From assembly GCF_900157365.1 (NCBI RefSeq), contig NZ_FUEZ01000003.1, positions 124,001 to 188,000 of the forward strand: 64,000 nt of DNA, given 5' to 3'. Below the pieces are notes generated by a model. That model worked only from the letters and a program-made list of their open reading frames with translations. It ran no database searches and was not told where the DNA came from. A program made the translations under genes and the position numbers. Below, piece by piece: positions 1 to 9,251 of the stretch (the stretch's first letter is position 1; every line of letters starts with the position of its first letter). The stretch is from Mycobacterium numidiamassiliense (GTDB taxonomy: Bacteria; Actinomycetota; Actinomycetes; Mycobacteriales; Mycobacteriaceae).

Positions 1-274
1 CGGTGCGCAAACCCTTGACGATTGCGGTCATCCCCCGCGACGTGACGAAATCGACCACCAGGCCCTGCCCCGCCTCGACCCGCAGGTTGGGCAGGTGGGC
101 CGTCGCCTCCTCGATCATCGCGATCCGCTCGTCGAGGTCGAACATGCCCTTCTTGGCGGGGTTGACCAGGATCGCCACCACCACCTCGTCGAACTGCCCC
201 GCGGCGCGTTCGAAGACATCGATGTGACCCAACGTCACCGGGTCAAACGATCCCGGGCAAACCGCGCCGCTCAT
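1..274 (-). CDS. coaD: Phosphopantetheine adenylyltransferase (3' part cut off by window edge)
   Basis: The first 91 residues are present; the C-terminal part lies beyond the left edge. CoaD transfers AMP from ATP to 4'-phosphopantetheine in the coenzyme A pathway in the cytoplasm. The start reads [20 protein letters not shown] and contains the nucleotidyltransferase T/HxGH signature (TLGH) directly after the PGSFDP loop. The ATG at 274 is the natural start because the PGSFDP motif lies only 6 residues in. rsmD lies 24 bp upstream on the same strand, as in M. tuberculosis (Rv2965c-Rv2966c), so the two are probably co-transcribed. Confidence 0.95.
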   Translation of the reverse strand, partial: MSGAVCPGSFDPVTLGHIDVFERAAGQFDEVVVAILVNPAKKGMFDLDERIAMIEEATAHLPNLRVEAGQGLVVDFVTSRGMTAIVKGLRT

Positions 275-298
275 AAGCGATCAAGTTAGCAGGGCGCC

Positions 299-853
299 TC
301 AGCCGAATTGGGCCAGCTCCAGGCGGGTGTCGCCGTATGTTCGCTGCGGCCACGCCGTCCAGCCTGCCGGCCAGGTCAGCGCGACACCGGCGGCCGGGCG
401 CTCGATCACCGCGACGGTGCCTTCGCGCACCCAGCCATGGGTCACCAGCGCGTCCACCACGACGTGGACCTCGGCGGTCTCGACCTCGTAGGGCGGATCG
501 GCCAGCACCAGGTCGACGGGCGCCTGCGTGCCGCCCGCCACCACCGCCGCCACCACGCCCCGGCGCACCGTCGCGCCGGGCAGACCAAGGGCTTCGATGT
601 TGCGCGCGATGACGGCTGCTGTGCGCTGATCGGACTCGACGAACAGCGCCGACGTCGCGCCGCGCGACAGCGCCTCCAGACCCAGCGCACCCGAACCGGC
701 GTACAGGTCCAGCACCGCCAGGCCGGCGAGATCCAGCCGGGCGGTCACGATGTTGAACAACGATTCGCGCACCCGATCGGTGGTCGGCCTGGTCCCGCGC
801 GGCGGGACCGCGATGCGCCGCCCGCCGGCGACGCCACCGATGATGCGGGTCAG
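299..853 (-). CDS. rsmD: 16S rRNA (guanine-966 N2)-methyltransferase RsmD, probable CTG start
   Basis: A 184-residue SAM-dependent methyltransferase of the RsmD family, which methylates G966 of 16S rRNA in the 30S subunit. Visible motifs are the SAM-binding loop [16 protein letters not shown] near residues 46-61 and the catalytic motif IV LADPPY near residue 120. The conserved N-terminus begins [20 protein letters not shown] right after a CTG codon at 853-851. No ATG, GTG or TTG lies nearby in frame, and the next GTG (in the DRVRES segment) would remove conserved sequence. The CTG overlaps the TGA of pyc (CTGA), the same geometry as the ATGA/GTGA overlaps seen elsewhere in this window. The gene is certain; the start codon is inferred. 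Confidence 0.88.
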   Translation of the reverse strand: MTRIIGGVAGGRRIAVPPRGTRPTTDRVRESLFNIVTARLDLAGLAVLDLYAGSGALGLEALSRGATSALFVESDQRTAAVIARNIEALGLPGATVRRGVVAAVVAGGTQAPVDLVLADPPYEVETAEVHVVVDALVTHGWVREGTVAVIERPAAGVALTWPAGWTAWPQRTYGDTRLELAQFG

Positions 854-3800
854 CTGAGCACCACCAGCAGATCTCCGCCCTCCACCTGCGCGGCGCTCGA
901 CAACGCGACCCGCGCCACGGTGGCGTCTTTGGGTGCGGTGATCGGGGCCTCCATTTTCATCGCCTCGATGGTGGCGATGGTCTGACCGGCGCTGACCTGG
1001 TCGCCCTCGGACACCCCGACCGTGACCACCCCGTCGAACGGCGCGGCGATGTGATCGGGATTGCCGCGATCGGCCTTCTCCGCCGTCGGCACCGCGCTGG
1101 CAATGCTGCGGTCGCGCACCAGCACCGGCCGCAGCTGACCGTTGAGGATGCACATCACCGTTCGCATGCCGCGCTCGTCCGGTTCGGAGATGGCCTCGAG
1201 CCCGATCAACAGGTCGACCCCGCGTTCCAGCTCGACGCTGTGCTCTTCGCCCTGCCGCAGACCGTAGAAGAACTGGTTGGCCGAAAGATGTGAGGTGTCG
1301 CCGTAGATTTCCCGGTGCTCTTCGAATTCCTTTGTGGGGCCGGGGAATAACAAACGGTTCAGGGTGGCCTGGCGCTTGGCGCCGTTCAGGGCCAGCGCAG
1401 CCTCGTCCTCGGCGGTCAGTTCCTGGATGGGCTTGGCGGGCGCGCGGCCCTCCAACGCCTTGCTGCGCAATGGTTCGGGCCATCCGCCGGCCGGATCACC
1501 CAGCTCGCCGCGCAGGAATCCGAGCACCGAATCGGGAATGTCGAATCGTGCTGGGTCAGAGGCGAATTCGTCGGCGCTTACCCCGGCACCGACCAGCGCG
1601 AGCGCCAGATCGCCGACGACCTTCGACGACGGCGTGACTTTGATCAGCCGCCCCAGCACCCGGTCCGCACCGGCGTAGGCCTCTTCGATCTCTTCGAATC
1701 GATCACCCAACCCCAGCGCAATCGCCTGCTGCCGCAGGTTCGACAATTGGCCGCCCGGGATTTCGTGGTGGTACACCCGCCCGGTCGGGCCCGGCAACCC
1801 GGACTCGAAGGGCGCGTACACCTTTCGCAACGCTTCCCAGTACGGCTCCAGCGCGCATACGGCCTGCAGCGACAGGCCGGTGTCGTATTCGGTGTGCGCA
1901 GCGGCGGCGACGATCGAACTCAGCGCGGGCTGGCTGGTGGTGCCCGCCAGTGGCGCGGCCGCTCCGTCGACGGCGTCGGCACCCGCCCGCCATGCCGCGA
2001 CGTAGCTGGCCAGCTGGCCGCCCGGTGTGTCGTGGGTGTGCACGTGCACGGGCAGGTCGAACCGACTGCGCAACGCCGACACCAACGTGTGCGCGGCCGG
2101 TGGCCGCAACAGCCCGGCCATGTCCTTGATGGCCAGCACGTGGGCGCCGGCGTCCACAATCTGCTCGGCCAGCTTCAAGTAGTAGTCCAGCGTGTAAAGC
2201 CGCTCCCCGGGATCGGACAGGTCGCCGGTGTAGCACATCGCGACTTCTGCTATCGCAGAACCTGTTTCGCGCACGGCGTCGATCGCCGGGCGCATCGACT
2301 CGAGGTTGTTGAGCGCGTCGAAGATGCGGAAGATGTCGATGCCGGTGGCGGTCGCCTCGTCCACGAACGCCGACGTCACCAGCTCCGGGTAGGGCGTATA
2401 GCCGACGGTGTTGCGGCCACGCAGCAGCATCTGCAAACAGATGTTGGGCATCGCCTCGCGCAGCGTGGCCAGCCGCTCCCACGGATCTTCCTTGAGGAAC
2501 CGCAGCGCCACGTCGTACGTCGCGCCACCCCAGCACTCCACCGATAACAGCTGCGGCGTCGTCCGGGCCAAATACGGTGCCACCATGCCTAATCCGCTGG
2601 TACGCACCCGGGTGGCCAGCAAAGACTGATGGGCATCGCGAAAAGTGGTGTCGGTGACGCCGACCGCCGGCGACTCGCGCAGCCAGCGCGCGAAACCCTC
2701 GGGCCCCAACTCGACGAGTCGCTGCTTGGATCCGGCCGGCGGCGCGGCCTCGAGATCGACCTCGGGCAGCTTGTCATGCGGGTACACCGTCGACACCCGG
2801 GTGCCGTGTTGCTGATTGACGGTGACGTCGGCCAGATACGTGAGGATCTTGGTGCCGCGGTCGGCCGACGCGCGGGCGGTCAGCAGCTGTGGGCGTTCGT
2901 CGATGAAGGACGTGGTAACCCGGCCGGCCTGGAAGTCCGGATCTTCCAGAACCGCTTGCAGGAAGGGGATATTCGTCGATACCCCGCGAATCCGGAATTC
3001 GGCGATGGCCCGGCGCGCCCGGTTGACCGCCGTGTGGAAGTCGCGGCCCCGGCAGGTCAGCTTGACCAGCATGGAATCGAAATGCGCGCTGATCTCGGCG
3101 CCCAGGTTGGTGCTGCCGTCCAGCCGGATGCCGGCGCCGCCGGGGCTGCGGTACGCGCTGATCCGGCCGGTGTCGGGCCGGAACCCGTTGGCCGGATCCT
3201 CGGTGGTGATCCGGCACTGCAGCGCGGCGCCGTGCGGCCGGACGTCCTGCTGGTGCAGGCCCAGGTCGTCCAGCGTCTCGCCGGACGCGATGCGCAGCTG
3301 GCTGGAGACCAGGTCGACGTCGGTGATCTCCTCGGTCACGGTGTGCTCCACCTGAATCCGCGGATTCATCTCGATGAAGACGTAGTGCCCGCTTTCGTCC
3401 AGCAGGAACTCGACCGTGCCGGCGCAGCTGTAGTTGATGTGTCGGGCGAACGCGACCGCGTCGGCGCAAATCCTTTCCCGCAGTTCGGGATCCAGGTTCG
3501 GCGCGGGCGCCAGCTCGATGACCTTCTGATGGCGACGCTGCACACTGCAGTCGCGTTCGTAGAGATGGATCACCTCGCCGGTGGTGTCGGCCAGGATCTG
3601 CACCTCGATGTGGCGCGGTTTGATCACCGCCTGCTCGAGATACACCGTCGGGTCGCCGAATGCTGATTCAGCTTCGCGGCTGGCGGATTCAATCGCCTCG
3701 GGCAGCGCGCCGATATCGCTGACGCGGCGCATGCCTCGTCCCCCACCGCCCGCAACCGCCTTGACGAACAAGGGGAATCGCATGTCGGCCGCGGCCGCCA

Positions 3801-4233
3801 CCAGCTCGTCAACCGACGACGACGGTGCCGACGAGGTAAGCACCGGCAGCCCGGCTTCCCGGGCCGCCGCGATCGCCCGAGACTTATTTCCGGTCAGCTC
3901 AAGGACTTCGGCGCTGGGGCCGACGAACTTGATGCCCGCCGCCGCGCAGGCCGCGGCCAGATCCGGGTTCTCCGACAAGAAGCCGTAGCCGGGGTACACC
4001 GCATCGGCGCCGGCCCGGCGCGCCGTCTCGACGATCTCGTCGACCGACAGGTAGGCCCGCACCGGGTGGCCCACATCGCCGATCTGATAGGACTCGTCGG
4101 CCTTGAGCCGATGCTGTGAATTGCGGTCCTCGTAGGCGTAGACGGCCACCGTACCGACTCCGAGTTCGTAGGCCGCGCGGAAGGCGCGAATCGCGATCTC
4201 GCCGCGATTGGCCACCAGCACTTTGGAGATCAC
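850..4233 (-). CDS. pyc: Pyruvate carboxylase
   Basis: An 1127-residue multidomain biotin enzyme that carboxylates pyruvate to oxaloacetate (anaplerosis, cytoplasm). Order of domains: biotin carboxylase (residues about 1-450, with the glycine-rich ATP loop [13 protein letters not shown] and the [20 protein letters not shown] signature), carboxyltransferase (about 530-800, with [15 protein letters not shown]), a PYC/OADA domain, and a C-terminal biotinyl domain with the biotinylated lysine in EAMKMEAP. The length is normal for single-chain PYC (Rv2967c). The GTG start at 4233 is preceded by a strong GAGGTGAGGAG ribosome binding site. The stop overlaps the proposed CTG start of rsmD. Confidence 0.97.
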   Translation of the reverse strand: MISKVLVANRGEIAIRAFRAAYELGVGTVAVYAYEDRNSQHRLKADESYQIGDVGHPVRAYLSVDEIVETARRAGADAVYPGYGFLSENPDLAAACAAAGIKFVGPSAEVLELTGNKSRAIAAAREAGLPVLTSSAPSSSVDELVAAAADMRFPLFVKAVAGGGGRGMRRVSDIGALPEAIESASREAESAFGDPTVYLEQAVIKPRHIEVQILADTTGEVIHLYERDCSVQRRHQKVIELAPAPNLDPELRERICADAVAFARHINYSCAGTVEFLLDESGHYVFIEMNPRIQVEHTVTEEITDVDLVSSQLRIASGETLDDLGLHQQDVRPHGAALQCRITTEDPANGFRPDTGRISAYRSPGGAGIRLDGSTNLGAEISAHFDSMLVKLTCRGRDFHTAVNRARRAIAEFRIRGVSTNIPFLQAVLEDPDFQAGRVTTSFIDERPQLLTARASADRGTKILTYLADVTVNQQHGTRVSTVYPHDKLPEVDLEAAPPAGSKQRLVELGPEGFARWLRESPAVGVTDTTFRDAHQSLLATRVRTSGLGMVAPYLARTTPQLLSVECWGGATYDVALRFLKEDPWERLATLREAMPNICLQMLLRGRNTVGYTPYPELVTSAFVDEATATGIDIFRIFDALNNLESMRPAIDAVRETGSAIAEVAMCYTGDLSDPGERLYTLDYYLKLAEQIVDAGAHVLAIKDMAGLLRPPAAHTLVSALRSRFDLPVHVHTHDTPGGQLASYVAAWRAGADAVDGAAAPLAGTTSQPALSSIVAAAAHTEYDTGLSLQAVCALEPYWEALRKVYAPFESGLPGPTGRVYHHEIPGGQLSNLRQQAIALGLGDRFEEIEEAYAGADRVLGRLIKVTPSSKVVGDLALALVGAGVSADEFASDPARFDIPDSVLGFLRGELGDPAGGWPEPLRSKALEGRAPAKPIQELTAEDEAALALNGAKRQATLNRLLFPGPTKEFEEHREIYGDTSHLSANQFFYGLRQGEEHSVELERGVDLLIGLEAISEPDERGMRTVMCILNGQLRPVLVRDRSIASAVPTAEKADRGNPDHIAAPFDGVVTVGVSEGDQVSAGQTIATIEAMKMEAPITAPKDATVARVALSSAAQVEGGDLLVVLS

Positions 4234-4249
4234 TATTGACTCCTCACCT

Positions 4250-4858
4250 CTAAAGAAGCGTCGACCAGTAGTCCCAGAACCGCACCATGATCAGCAGAAA
4301 CACGGTGGTAAACCACAACGCCACGATCGACCATCGCCATTGAAAAAGCACCCGGACCAGCGCGCCCGAGTCGTCCAGCGATCCGCGGAGCACGATCGAC
4401 AACACCACCACCAGCAGGGTGACGGTGACCGCCCACACCACCATGCAATAGGGGCACAGCGCACCGATCCGGTACAGGCTCTGAAAGATCAGCCAATGCA
4501 CCAACACCGCGCCGCTCAGGATCCCGACCGCCAAACCAATCCAAAACCATTGGGGCAAAGACACTTTCGCGACCGCCAGCACGCCGGCCACGACGACCAC
4601 GGTGAAACCCGCGATACCCAGCAGCGGGTTGGGGAAGCCGAACGCCGACGCCTGCGGTGTGACCATCACCGAGCCGCACGACAGGATCGGATTGATATTG
4701 CAGGACGGCACGTACGACGGGTTGGCCAAGAGATCGATCTTCTCCACCGTCAGCGTCGCCGATGAGACAAGCCCGATTACACCGGCGATCAGCAGCCACC
4801 ACGCGCTCGGCGCGGGTACCCGCGCGTCACCGGGTGGCACTGACACCGCGACCGTCAC
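4250..4858 (-). CDS. Vitamin K epoxide reductase (VKOR) family membrane protein
   Basis: A 202-residue inner-membrane protein with about five hydrophobic segments, the orthologue of Rv2968c. Bacterial VKOR reoxidises a DsbA-like partner and passes electrons to quinone. The active-site CPYC motif lies near residues 139-142 (GALCPYCMVV), and the loop cysteines are in SCNINPILSCGS near residues 52-61. The GTG start at 4858 overlaps the stop of the DsbA-like gene upstream (GTGA), which points to translational coupling. It is followed 16 bp later by pyc. The pairing with the DsbA-like gene supports a role in extracytoplasmic disulfide formation. Confidence 0.93.
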   Translation of the reverse strand: MTVAVSVPPGDARVPAPSAWWLLIAGVIGLVSSATLTVEKIDLLANPSYVPSCNINPILSCGSVMVTPQASAFGFPNPLLGIAGFTVVVVAGVLAVAKVSLPQWFWIGLAVGILSGAVLVHWLIFQSLYRIGALCPYCMVVWAVTVTLLVVVLSIVLRGSLDDSGALVRVLFQWRWSIVALWFTTVFLLIMVRFWDYWSTLL

Positions 4859-5625
4859 GAAGCCGCGGGAGCGACAGCGGTGTCGATTCCTGGTACATCG
4901 CCGACGATGCTTTTGATCTTGGCGACCAACGCGTCGGGCGTCGACGGGTCATAGTTTTCGCCGTTGATCTTGATCGTCGGGGTTGCGGTGATGCCCGCGG
5001 CCGCGGCCTCGCCGGTGACCTTGGAGAGGTACTTCCCGCTGTTGACGCAGTCCGGGACCTTGCCCACGACGCCGGCCTGGCGGGCGATCTCTATCAATTT
5101 CGCGTTGTCGGGGAAACTGGTGCCCCGTTCGTCGGGCTGGATGCCGGTGGAGAACAGCGCGGTGTGGAAGCGGCGGAACGCGTCGTTGGACTCGTCGGCG
5201 ACGCACAGGGCCGCCGCGCCCGCCCGTGATGAGTAGTTCTGGCTCTTGGCGCTGTCGAGGATCGACACCATCGAGTAGTCGGCCGCGATGGCGCCGGCGT
5301 CGATCAGCTTGGACACCGTCGGCCCGAAGGTGCGCTCGAAATTGCCGCATGCCGGGCACAGGAAATCCTCGTAGAACGCGACGACGGCCTTGGGGTTGCT
5401 GGTGCCGGGCGCGGTGACGAGCTTGCTCGACGTCACCCGCACCGTGTCGCCCTGACCGGCGGCGCCGGACTTCTTGTCGTGATGCTGGGTCACGATGTAG
5501 AAGACCAGCGCGACCGCGAAGATCACGACGAACGCGGTGCCGCCGATCTGGACAAGTCGGCCGCCGGACTTACCGCCCGTGGACTTCAGGTCGAATCGCG
5601 CGGGTCGTTTAGGTTTGTCGGCCAC
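4855..5625 (-). CDS. Membrane-anchored DsbA-like thioredoxin-fold disulfide oxidoreductase
   Basis: A 256-residue protein, orthologue of Rv2969c. It has a basic N-terminus, one membrane segment near residues 28-46 (GTAFVVIFAVALVFYIV) and an extracytoplasmic thioredoxin-fold domain. The redox motif CPAC (FLCPACGNF, near residues 90-93) and a cis-proline element (TATPTIKING near residue 215) are visible. It probably introduces disulfides into secreted proteins and is reoxidised by the overlapping VKOR gene. The GTG at 5625 lies 6 nt downstream of a good -10 hexamer (TAATCT at 5632-5637), so translation is probably leaderless from this GTG. Confidence 0.93.
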   Translation of the reverse strand: MADKPKRPARFDLKSTGGKSGGRLVQIGGTAFVVIFAVALVFYIVTQHHDKKSGAAGQGDTVRVTSSKLVTAPGTSNPKAVVAFYEDFLCPACGNFERTFGPTVSKLIDAGAIAADYSMVSILDSAKSQNYSSRAGAAALCVADESNDAFRRFHTALFSTGIQPDERGTSFPDNAKLIEIARQAGVVGKVPDCVNSGKYLSKVTGEAAAAGITATPTIKINGENYDPSTPDALVAKIKSIVGDVPGIDTAVAPAAS

Positions 5626-5631
5626 AGGATC

Positions 5632-5637
5632 AGATTA
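5632..5637 (-). promoter_or_regulatory. Candidate -10 hexamer for the DsbA-like/VKOR pair (leaderless)
   Basis: The minus strand reads TAATCT, a good fit to the mycobacterial TANNNT -10, exactly 6 nt before the GTG at 5625. This spacing is what a leaderless mRNA starting at the GTG would need. No clear -35 is visible, which is common in mycobacteria. Confidence 0.5.
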
Positions 5638-5659
5638 CCGGCGGCGCCGAGCCGGTAGA

Positions 5660-6778
5660 TCAGGCCCGGCTCAGGTGGGCGCGCAACGCCGAAATCAGAT
5701 CACTTGTCGCGGTGAGGCTGCCGCCGCCGAGCTGGAACAGGTTGGCGAAACCATGCGTCAGCGAACCCATCGTCCGCAGGTCCACCGCCGTCCCGGCGGC
5801 CTGCAGCGCCGCCGCGTAGTTCTGGCCCTCGTCGCGCAGCGGGTCAAAGCCCGCGACCGCGATCAACGCGGGCGCCAGCCCGGACAGGGAATCGGCCAGC
5901 AGCGGCGACACCCGCGGGTCTGCCGGGTCGATGCCCGTGCCCCCCAGATACAGCGCGTTGAACCAGTCGATGTCGTGCTTGGTCAACAGGAAACCCTGCG
6001 CGAATAGGCTCAGCGATCGGGTCTGCGCAGTGAAGTCCGTCCGCGGATAGATCAGCCACTGCAGCACGGGCGCAGGGCCACCGTCGTCGCGCGCCAGCTG
6101 GGAGACGACGGCAGCCAGGTTGCCGCCGGCGCTGTCACCGCCGACGGCGACGCGCCCTGGCGTGGCGCCGAGTTCACCGGCGTGCTCGCAGGCCCACTTG
6201 AACGCCGCGTAGGCATCCTCGACCGCGGCCGGCGCCGGATGCTCGGGAGCCAGCCGATAGCCGATCGACAACACTTGGATGCCGGCGTCCCGGCAGGTCA
6301 AGCGGCACAGCGTGTCGGTGGTGTCCAGGTCGCCGAGCACCCAGCCGCCGCCGTGAAAGAAGACCAGCACGTCGGTGGCCTCGCCACCGAGCGGGCGGTA
6401 GTGGCGCGCCGCGATCGGTCCGGCCGGCCCCGGCAGCGTGAGGTTGTTGACCCCGACGTGGATCTGCGGGCCGGGAAATTTCACCAGGTTGTTGCGCATC
6501 TGCGCGCGCGACGCCGCCACGTCGCCGTCGACGGCCAGGCCGTCGATGTCGGCGAGCCGCAGACCCGAGAGCATCAGTTGCAGCGTGGGGTCCAGGGTGT
6601 TGCCGTCGATGATCACCGAACGACCACGGAACAACGCCCGCTTTGCCGGCGCCGGGATCCACGGAATGACCTTGACGCCGACGTTGGTGACCGCGCCGTG
6701 GACGAGCCCAGCCCAGCGCGGCGGCGGGCGTTTCGCCCCGCGCTGCAGGCGCGGCGCGCCTGGCAGACTCTGTGTCAT
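5660..6778 (-). CDS. lipN: Alpha/beta-hydrolase esterase, hormone-sensitive-lipase family
   Basis: A 372-residue esterase/lipase matching LipN (Rv2970c), including the N-terminus MTQSLPG. It shows the HSL-family oxyanion motif HGGGWVLGD, the nucleophile elbow GGDSAGGNLAAV (Ser) and a C-terminal catalytic Asp/His region (FDPLRDEGQ and SLTHGFANL). It hydrolyses short acyl esters; the natural substrate is unknown. The start at 6778 agrees with the family N-terminus and has an AAGGGGG ribosome binding site. The start codon lies in the same CATG as the start of the divergent reductase gene. The longer in-frame reading upstream is rejected because it runs through that neighbour. Confidence 0.92.
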   Translation of the reverse strand: MTQSLPGAPRLQRGAKRPPPRWAGLVHGAVTNVGVKVIPWIPAPAKRALFRGRSVIIDGNTLDPTLQLMLSGLRLADIDGLAVDGDVAASRAQMRNNLVKFPGPQIHVGVNNLTLPGPAGPIAARHYRPLGGEATDVLVFFHGGGWVLGDLDTTDTLCRLTCRDAGIQVLSIGYRLAPEHPAPAAVEDAYAAFKWACEHAGELGATPGRVAVGGDSAGGNLAAVVSQLARDDGGPAPVLQWLIYPRTDFTAQTRSLSLFAQGFLLTKHDIDWFNALYLGGTGIDPADPRVSPLLADSLSGLAPALIAVAGFDPLRDEGQNYAAALQAAGTAVDLRTMGSLTHGFANLFQLGGGSLTATSDLISALRAHLSRA

Positions 6779-7610
6779 GGCAGCCCCCTTAGTCACCCTG
6801 AACGACGGCAATTCGATTCCCGCCGTCGGACTCGGAGTCTTCAAGGTCGCGCCGGCGGACACCCAGCAGGCGGTGAGTGCCGCGCTGCGCGCCGGGTACC
6901 GGCATATCGACACCGCCGCGGCCTACCGCAATGAACGGGAAACCGGGCGTGCGGTTGCCGAGTCCGACGTGCCGCGCGAACAACTTTACGTGGTGACCAA
7001 GCTGGCCAACCCGGACCAGGGGTACGACAGCACGCTGACGGCATTCGATGCCAGCATGAACCGGCTCGGGTTCGACTACCTGGACCTCTACTTGATCCAC
7101 TGGCCGCAGCCCGACCTCGGCAAGTTCGTCGACACCTTCAAAGCCTTTGCCCACCTGCGCGATCAGGGCCGGATCCGGTCGATCGGCGTCAGCAATTTCG
7201 AGCCCGAACATCTCACGGTGCTCGTCGACGCCACCGGCATCGTTCCGGCCGTCAACCAGATCGAGCTGCACCCGCTATTCCCCCAGACGGAGCTGCGCGA
7301 GGTGCACGCACAACGCGGCATCGCGACCGAGGCATGGGCGCCGCTGGGGCGCGGCGCGCTACTGGATCACCCCACGGTTGCCCGCGTCGCGAAGGACTCT
7401 GGGCGGACACCGGCCCAGGTGCTGCTCCGGTGGCATCTACAGCTCGGTAATATCGTGATCCCCAAGTCAGTGAACCCCACCAGGATTGCGAGCAACTTCG
7501 ACGTGTTCGATTTCGAACTCAGCGCCGATCAGATGGCGGCGATCGCCTCACTCGACGATGGCACCCGGCTTGGTCCGAATCCGCGCACTTTCACTTACAC
7601 AGGCAGGTGA
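6777..7610 (+). CDS. Aldo-keto reductase (first of a tandem pair)
   Basis: A 277-residue NADPH-dependent aldo-keto reductase (AKR) fold protein. It carries the AKR signature HIDTAAAYRNE (catalytic Asp and Tyr near residues 44-49), a catalytic Lys in TKLANPDQG near residue 75, the catalytic His in YLIHWPQ near residue 108, and a C-terminal cofactor motif IPKSVNPTRIASNFDVFDF. The ATG at 6777 shares the CATG with the start of lipN. No ribosome binding site is seen, so a leaderless message is likely. It is followed 6 bp later by a paralogue. The tandem pair also occurs in some other mycobacteria; M. tuberculosis keeps only the second member (Rv2971). Physiological substrates are unknown, with reactive dicarbonyls plausible. 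Confidence 0.93.
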   Translation: MAAPLVTLNDGNSIPAVGLGVFKVAPADTQQAVSAALRAGYRHIDTAAAYRNERETGRAVAESDVPREQLYVVTKLANPDQGYDSTLTAFDASMNRLGFDYLDLYLIHWPQPDLGKFVDTFKAFAHLRDQGRIRSIGVSNFEPEHLTVLVDATGIVPAVNQIELHPLFPQTELREVHAQRGIATEAWAPLGRGALLDHPTVARVAKDSGRTPAQVLLRWHLQLGNIVIPKSVNPTRIASNFDVFDFELSADQMAAIASLDDGTRLGPNPRTFTYTGR

Positions 7611-7616
7611 ATCACG

Positions 7617-8462
7617 GTGACTGGCGAATCGGGCTCCGCCGTACCCTCGATAACTCTCAATGACGAAAACACGATGCCGGTGCTTGGCCTCGGCGTCGCG
7701 GATTTGTCGGAAGACGAGACCGAGCGCGCCGTCTCGTCGGCGCTGGAGATCGGCTGCCGGCTGATCGACACAGCCGCGGCGTATGGCAACGAGGCCGCGG
7801 TCGGCCGCGCTATCGCCGCCTCCGGAATTCCGCGCGCCGAGTTGTTCGTCACCACCAAGCTGGCCACTGCCGACCAGGGCTTGACGAGTTCCCAGGGTGC
7901 CTGCGCCGCCAGCTTAGAGCGGCTCGGCCTGGACTACGTCGACCTCTATCTGATTCACTGGCCGGCCGCGTCGCTGGGCAATTACGTGGACTCCTTCGGC
8001 GGCCTTCTTCAGCTTCATCGCGAGGGGCTCGCCCGCTCGATCGGTGTCTCCAACTTCACCGAGGAGCACCTGTCGATGGTCATCGACCTGGTTTTCACGA
8101 CGCCGGCGGTCAATCAGATCGAGCTGCATCCGCTGCTCAACCAGACCGAGATGCGCAAGACGAACGCGCAGCACAATGTCGTGACGCAGTCCTACACGCC
8201 GCTGGCGCTGGGCAGATTGAACGACAACCCGACGGTGACCTCGGTCGCCGGCGAATACGGCAAGACGCCATCGCAGGTGCTGCTGCGGTGGAACCTGCAA
8301 CTCGGCAACGCGGTGATCTTCCGGTCGGCCTCGGCCGAGCACATCGCCGGCAACCTGGACGTGTTCGACTTCGAGTTGGCCGCCGATCACATGGACGCGA
8401 TCAACGCACTCAACGACGGCACCCGGTTACGCCCCGACCCCGATACCTACGAGGGCACCTAG
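7617..8462 (+). CDS. Aldo-keto reductase (Rv2971 orthologue)
   Basis: A 281-residue aldo-keto reductase starting at a GTG (MTGESG) 6 nt after the stop of its paralogue; the AGGTGA at that stop can serve as ribosome binding site. It has the same residues as the first copy: [11 protein letters not shown] (Asp, Tyr), TKLATADQG (Lys) and YLIHWPA (His). The C-terminal cofactor loop reads [18 protein letters not shown] instead of IPKS, so nucleotide binding may differ between the two copies. The stop TAG shares a CTAG with the stop of the convergent HNH gene. The N-terminus MTGESG matches Rv2971. Confidence 0.94.
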   Translation: MTGESGSAVPSITLNDENTMPVLGLGVADLSEDETERAVSSALEIGCRLIDTAAAYGNEAAVGRAIAASGIPRAELFVTTKLATADQGLTSSQGACAASLERLGLDYVDLYLIHWPAASLGNYVDSFGGLLQLHREGLARSIGVSNFTEEHLSMVIDLVFTTPAVNQIELHPLLNQTEMRKTNAQHNVVTQSYTPLALGRLNDNPTVTSVAGEYGKTPSQVLLRWNLQLGNAVIFRSASAEHIAGNLDVFDFELAADHMDAINALNDGTRLRPDPDTYEGT

Positions 8463-9169
8463 CCCGCCGGGCAGGTGGCCGCCGCCTGCCGCAGTGCACC
8501 GGCCGACGCCTGCTCTACCGGCAGCTGATATCCGCGCAGCACGGCGATGAACTGCATGGCGTACTGACAATCGAATGCCCTGTTGGGTGGCATCCACAAA
8601 GCCGGCGGTGAATCGCCCTTGTCCTGGTTGGCCTGACCCTCGACGGCCAGCAGGTTGGCAGGATCGTTGGCGAATCGCATCCGCTCGGGAACCGTCCAGC
8701 CGTACGCCCCCATATCCCATGCGTAGGCGAGCGGGACGATGTGGTCGATCTGCACGGCTTCGCCGACCTTGGCGCCGCGCTGGAAGACGATGGTGGTGTT
8801 GGTGTACGGGTCATGCAGGGTTCCGGTGGCCACCGCGTTCGGGCAGCGCTTGATCGACACAAACGTCTTGTCGACCAGATCGCGGTTCAGGATGTCGTCG
8901 CGGGTGTCGCACCCGTTGTGTCCGCCCGGGGCGTCGTTGTCGTCGTCCCACGCATCCCCATAGGCCGATCGGTGGTAGTCGTAGCGGCGAATTCGCAGCG
9001 GCAGCACCGTGATACCGGCCAGCACGTCGGCGCCGGGTTGCACCGTGGGCACGTCGGCGCGAGCCCTGACTTCGGCCCGCTTGGCCGCCGTCGATCCCAG
9101 CGTCTGGTAGGCGACCAGCACCGTGAGCACGGCCGCCGCCGACAACCACAGCAGGACTTTGCGGTTCAC
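8459..9169 (-). CDS. Exported HNH-endonuclease-like protein (Rv2972c type)
   Basis: A 236-residue protein with an N-terminal signal or anchor segment ([21 protein letters not shown]) and a C-terminal HNH-type nuclease domain. It contains the [18 protein letters not shown] segment, a [13 protein letters not shown] motif (histidine of the first strand, residues about 150-162) and [18 protein letters not shown], which fits the N and K/H positions of DUF1524/HNH domains. It probably acts outside the cytoplasm; its target is unknown. The GTG start at 9169 is chosen because it precedes the signal sequence and has a GGAGGAG ribosome binding site supplied by the adjacent repeat. The stop overlaps that of the convergent reductase. 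Confidence 0.85.
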   Translation of the reverse strand: MNRKVLLWLSAAAVLTVLVAYQTLGSTAAKRAEVRARADVPTVQPGADVLAGITVLPLRIRRYDYHRSAYGDAWDDDNDAPGGHNGCDTRDDILNRDLVDKTFVSIKRCPNAVATGTLHDPYTNTTIVFQRGAKVGEAVQIDHIVPLAYAWDMGAYGWTVPERMRFANDPANLLAVEGQANQDKGDSPPALWMPPNRAFDCQYAMQFIAVLRGYQLPVEQASAGALRQAAATCPAG

Positions 9170-9173
9170 AGGT

Positions 9174-9250
9174 GTGCCACTCCTCCTCACCGCTTCGTCC
9201 CCCTTGCCGCCGCGCGGCTGGCGGTGCCCCCACTGCATCGTCGGTGGCAC
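9174..9250. repeat. 77-bp MIRU-like interspersed repeat, copy 1
   Basis: This 77-bp element fills the gap between the recG stop and the HNH gene start. It is about 86% identical by hand count (66/77, no gaps) to 40993-41069. The ends form an inverted repeat (GTGCCAC...GTGGCAC), and the interior has another GC-rich stem around CCGCC...GGCGG. On the minus strand it ends in GAGGAGGAG, 10 nt before the HNH GTG, so it provides that gene's ribosome binding site. Size, gene-junction position and the CTCCTCCTCA...GCATCGTC ends resemble mycobacterial interspersed repetitive units (MIRUs). Confidence 0.75.
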
Positions 9251-9251
9251 G

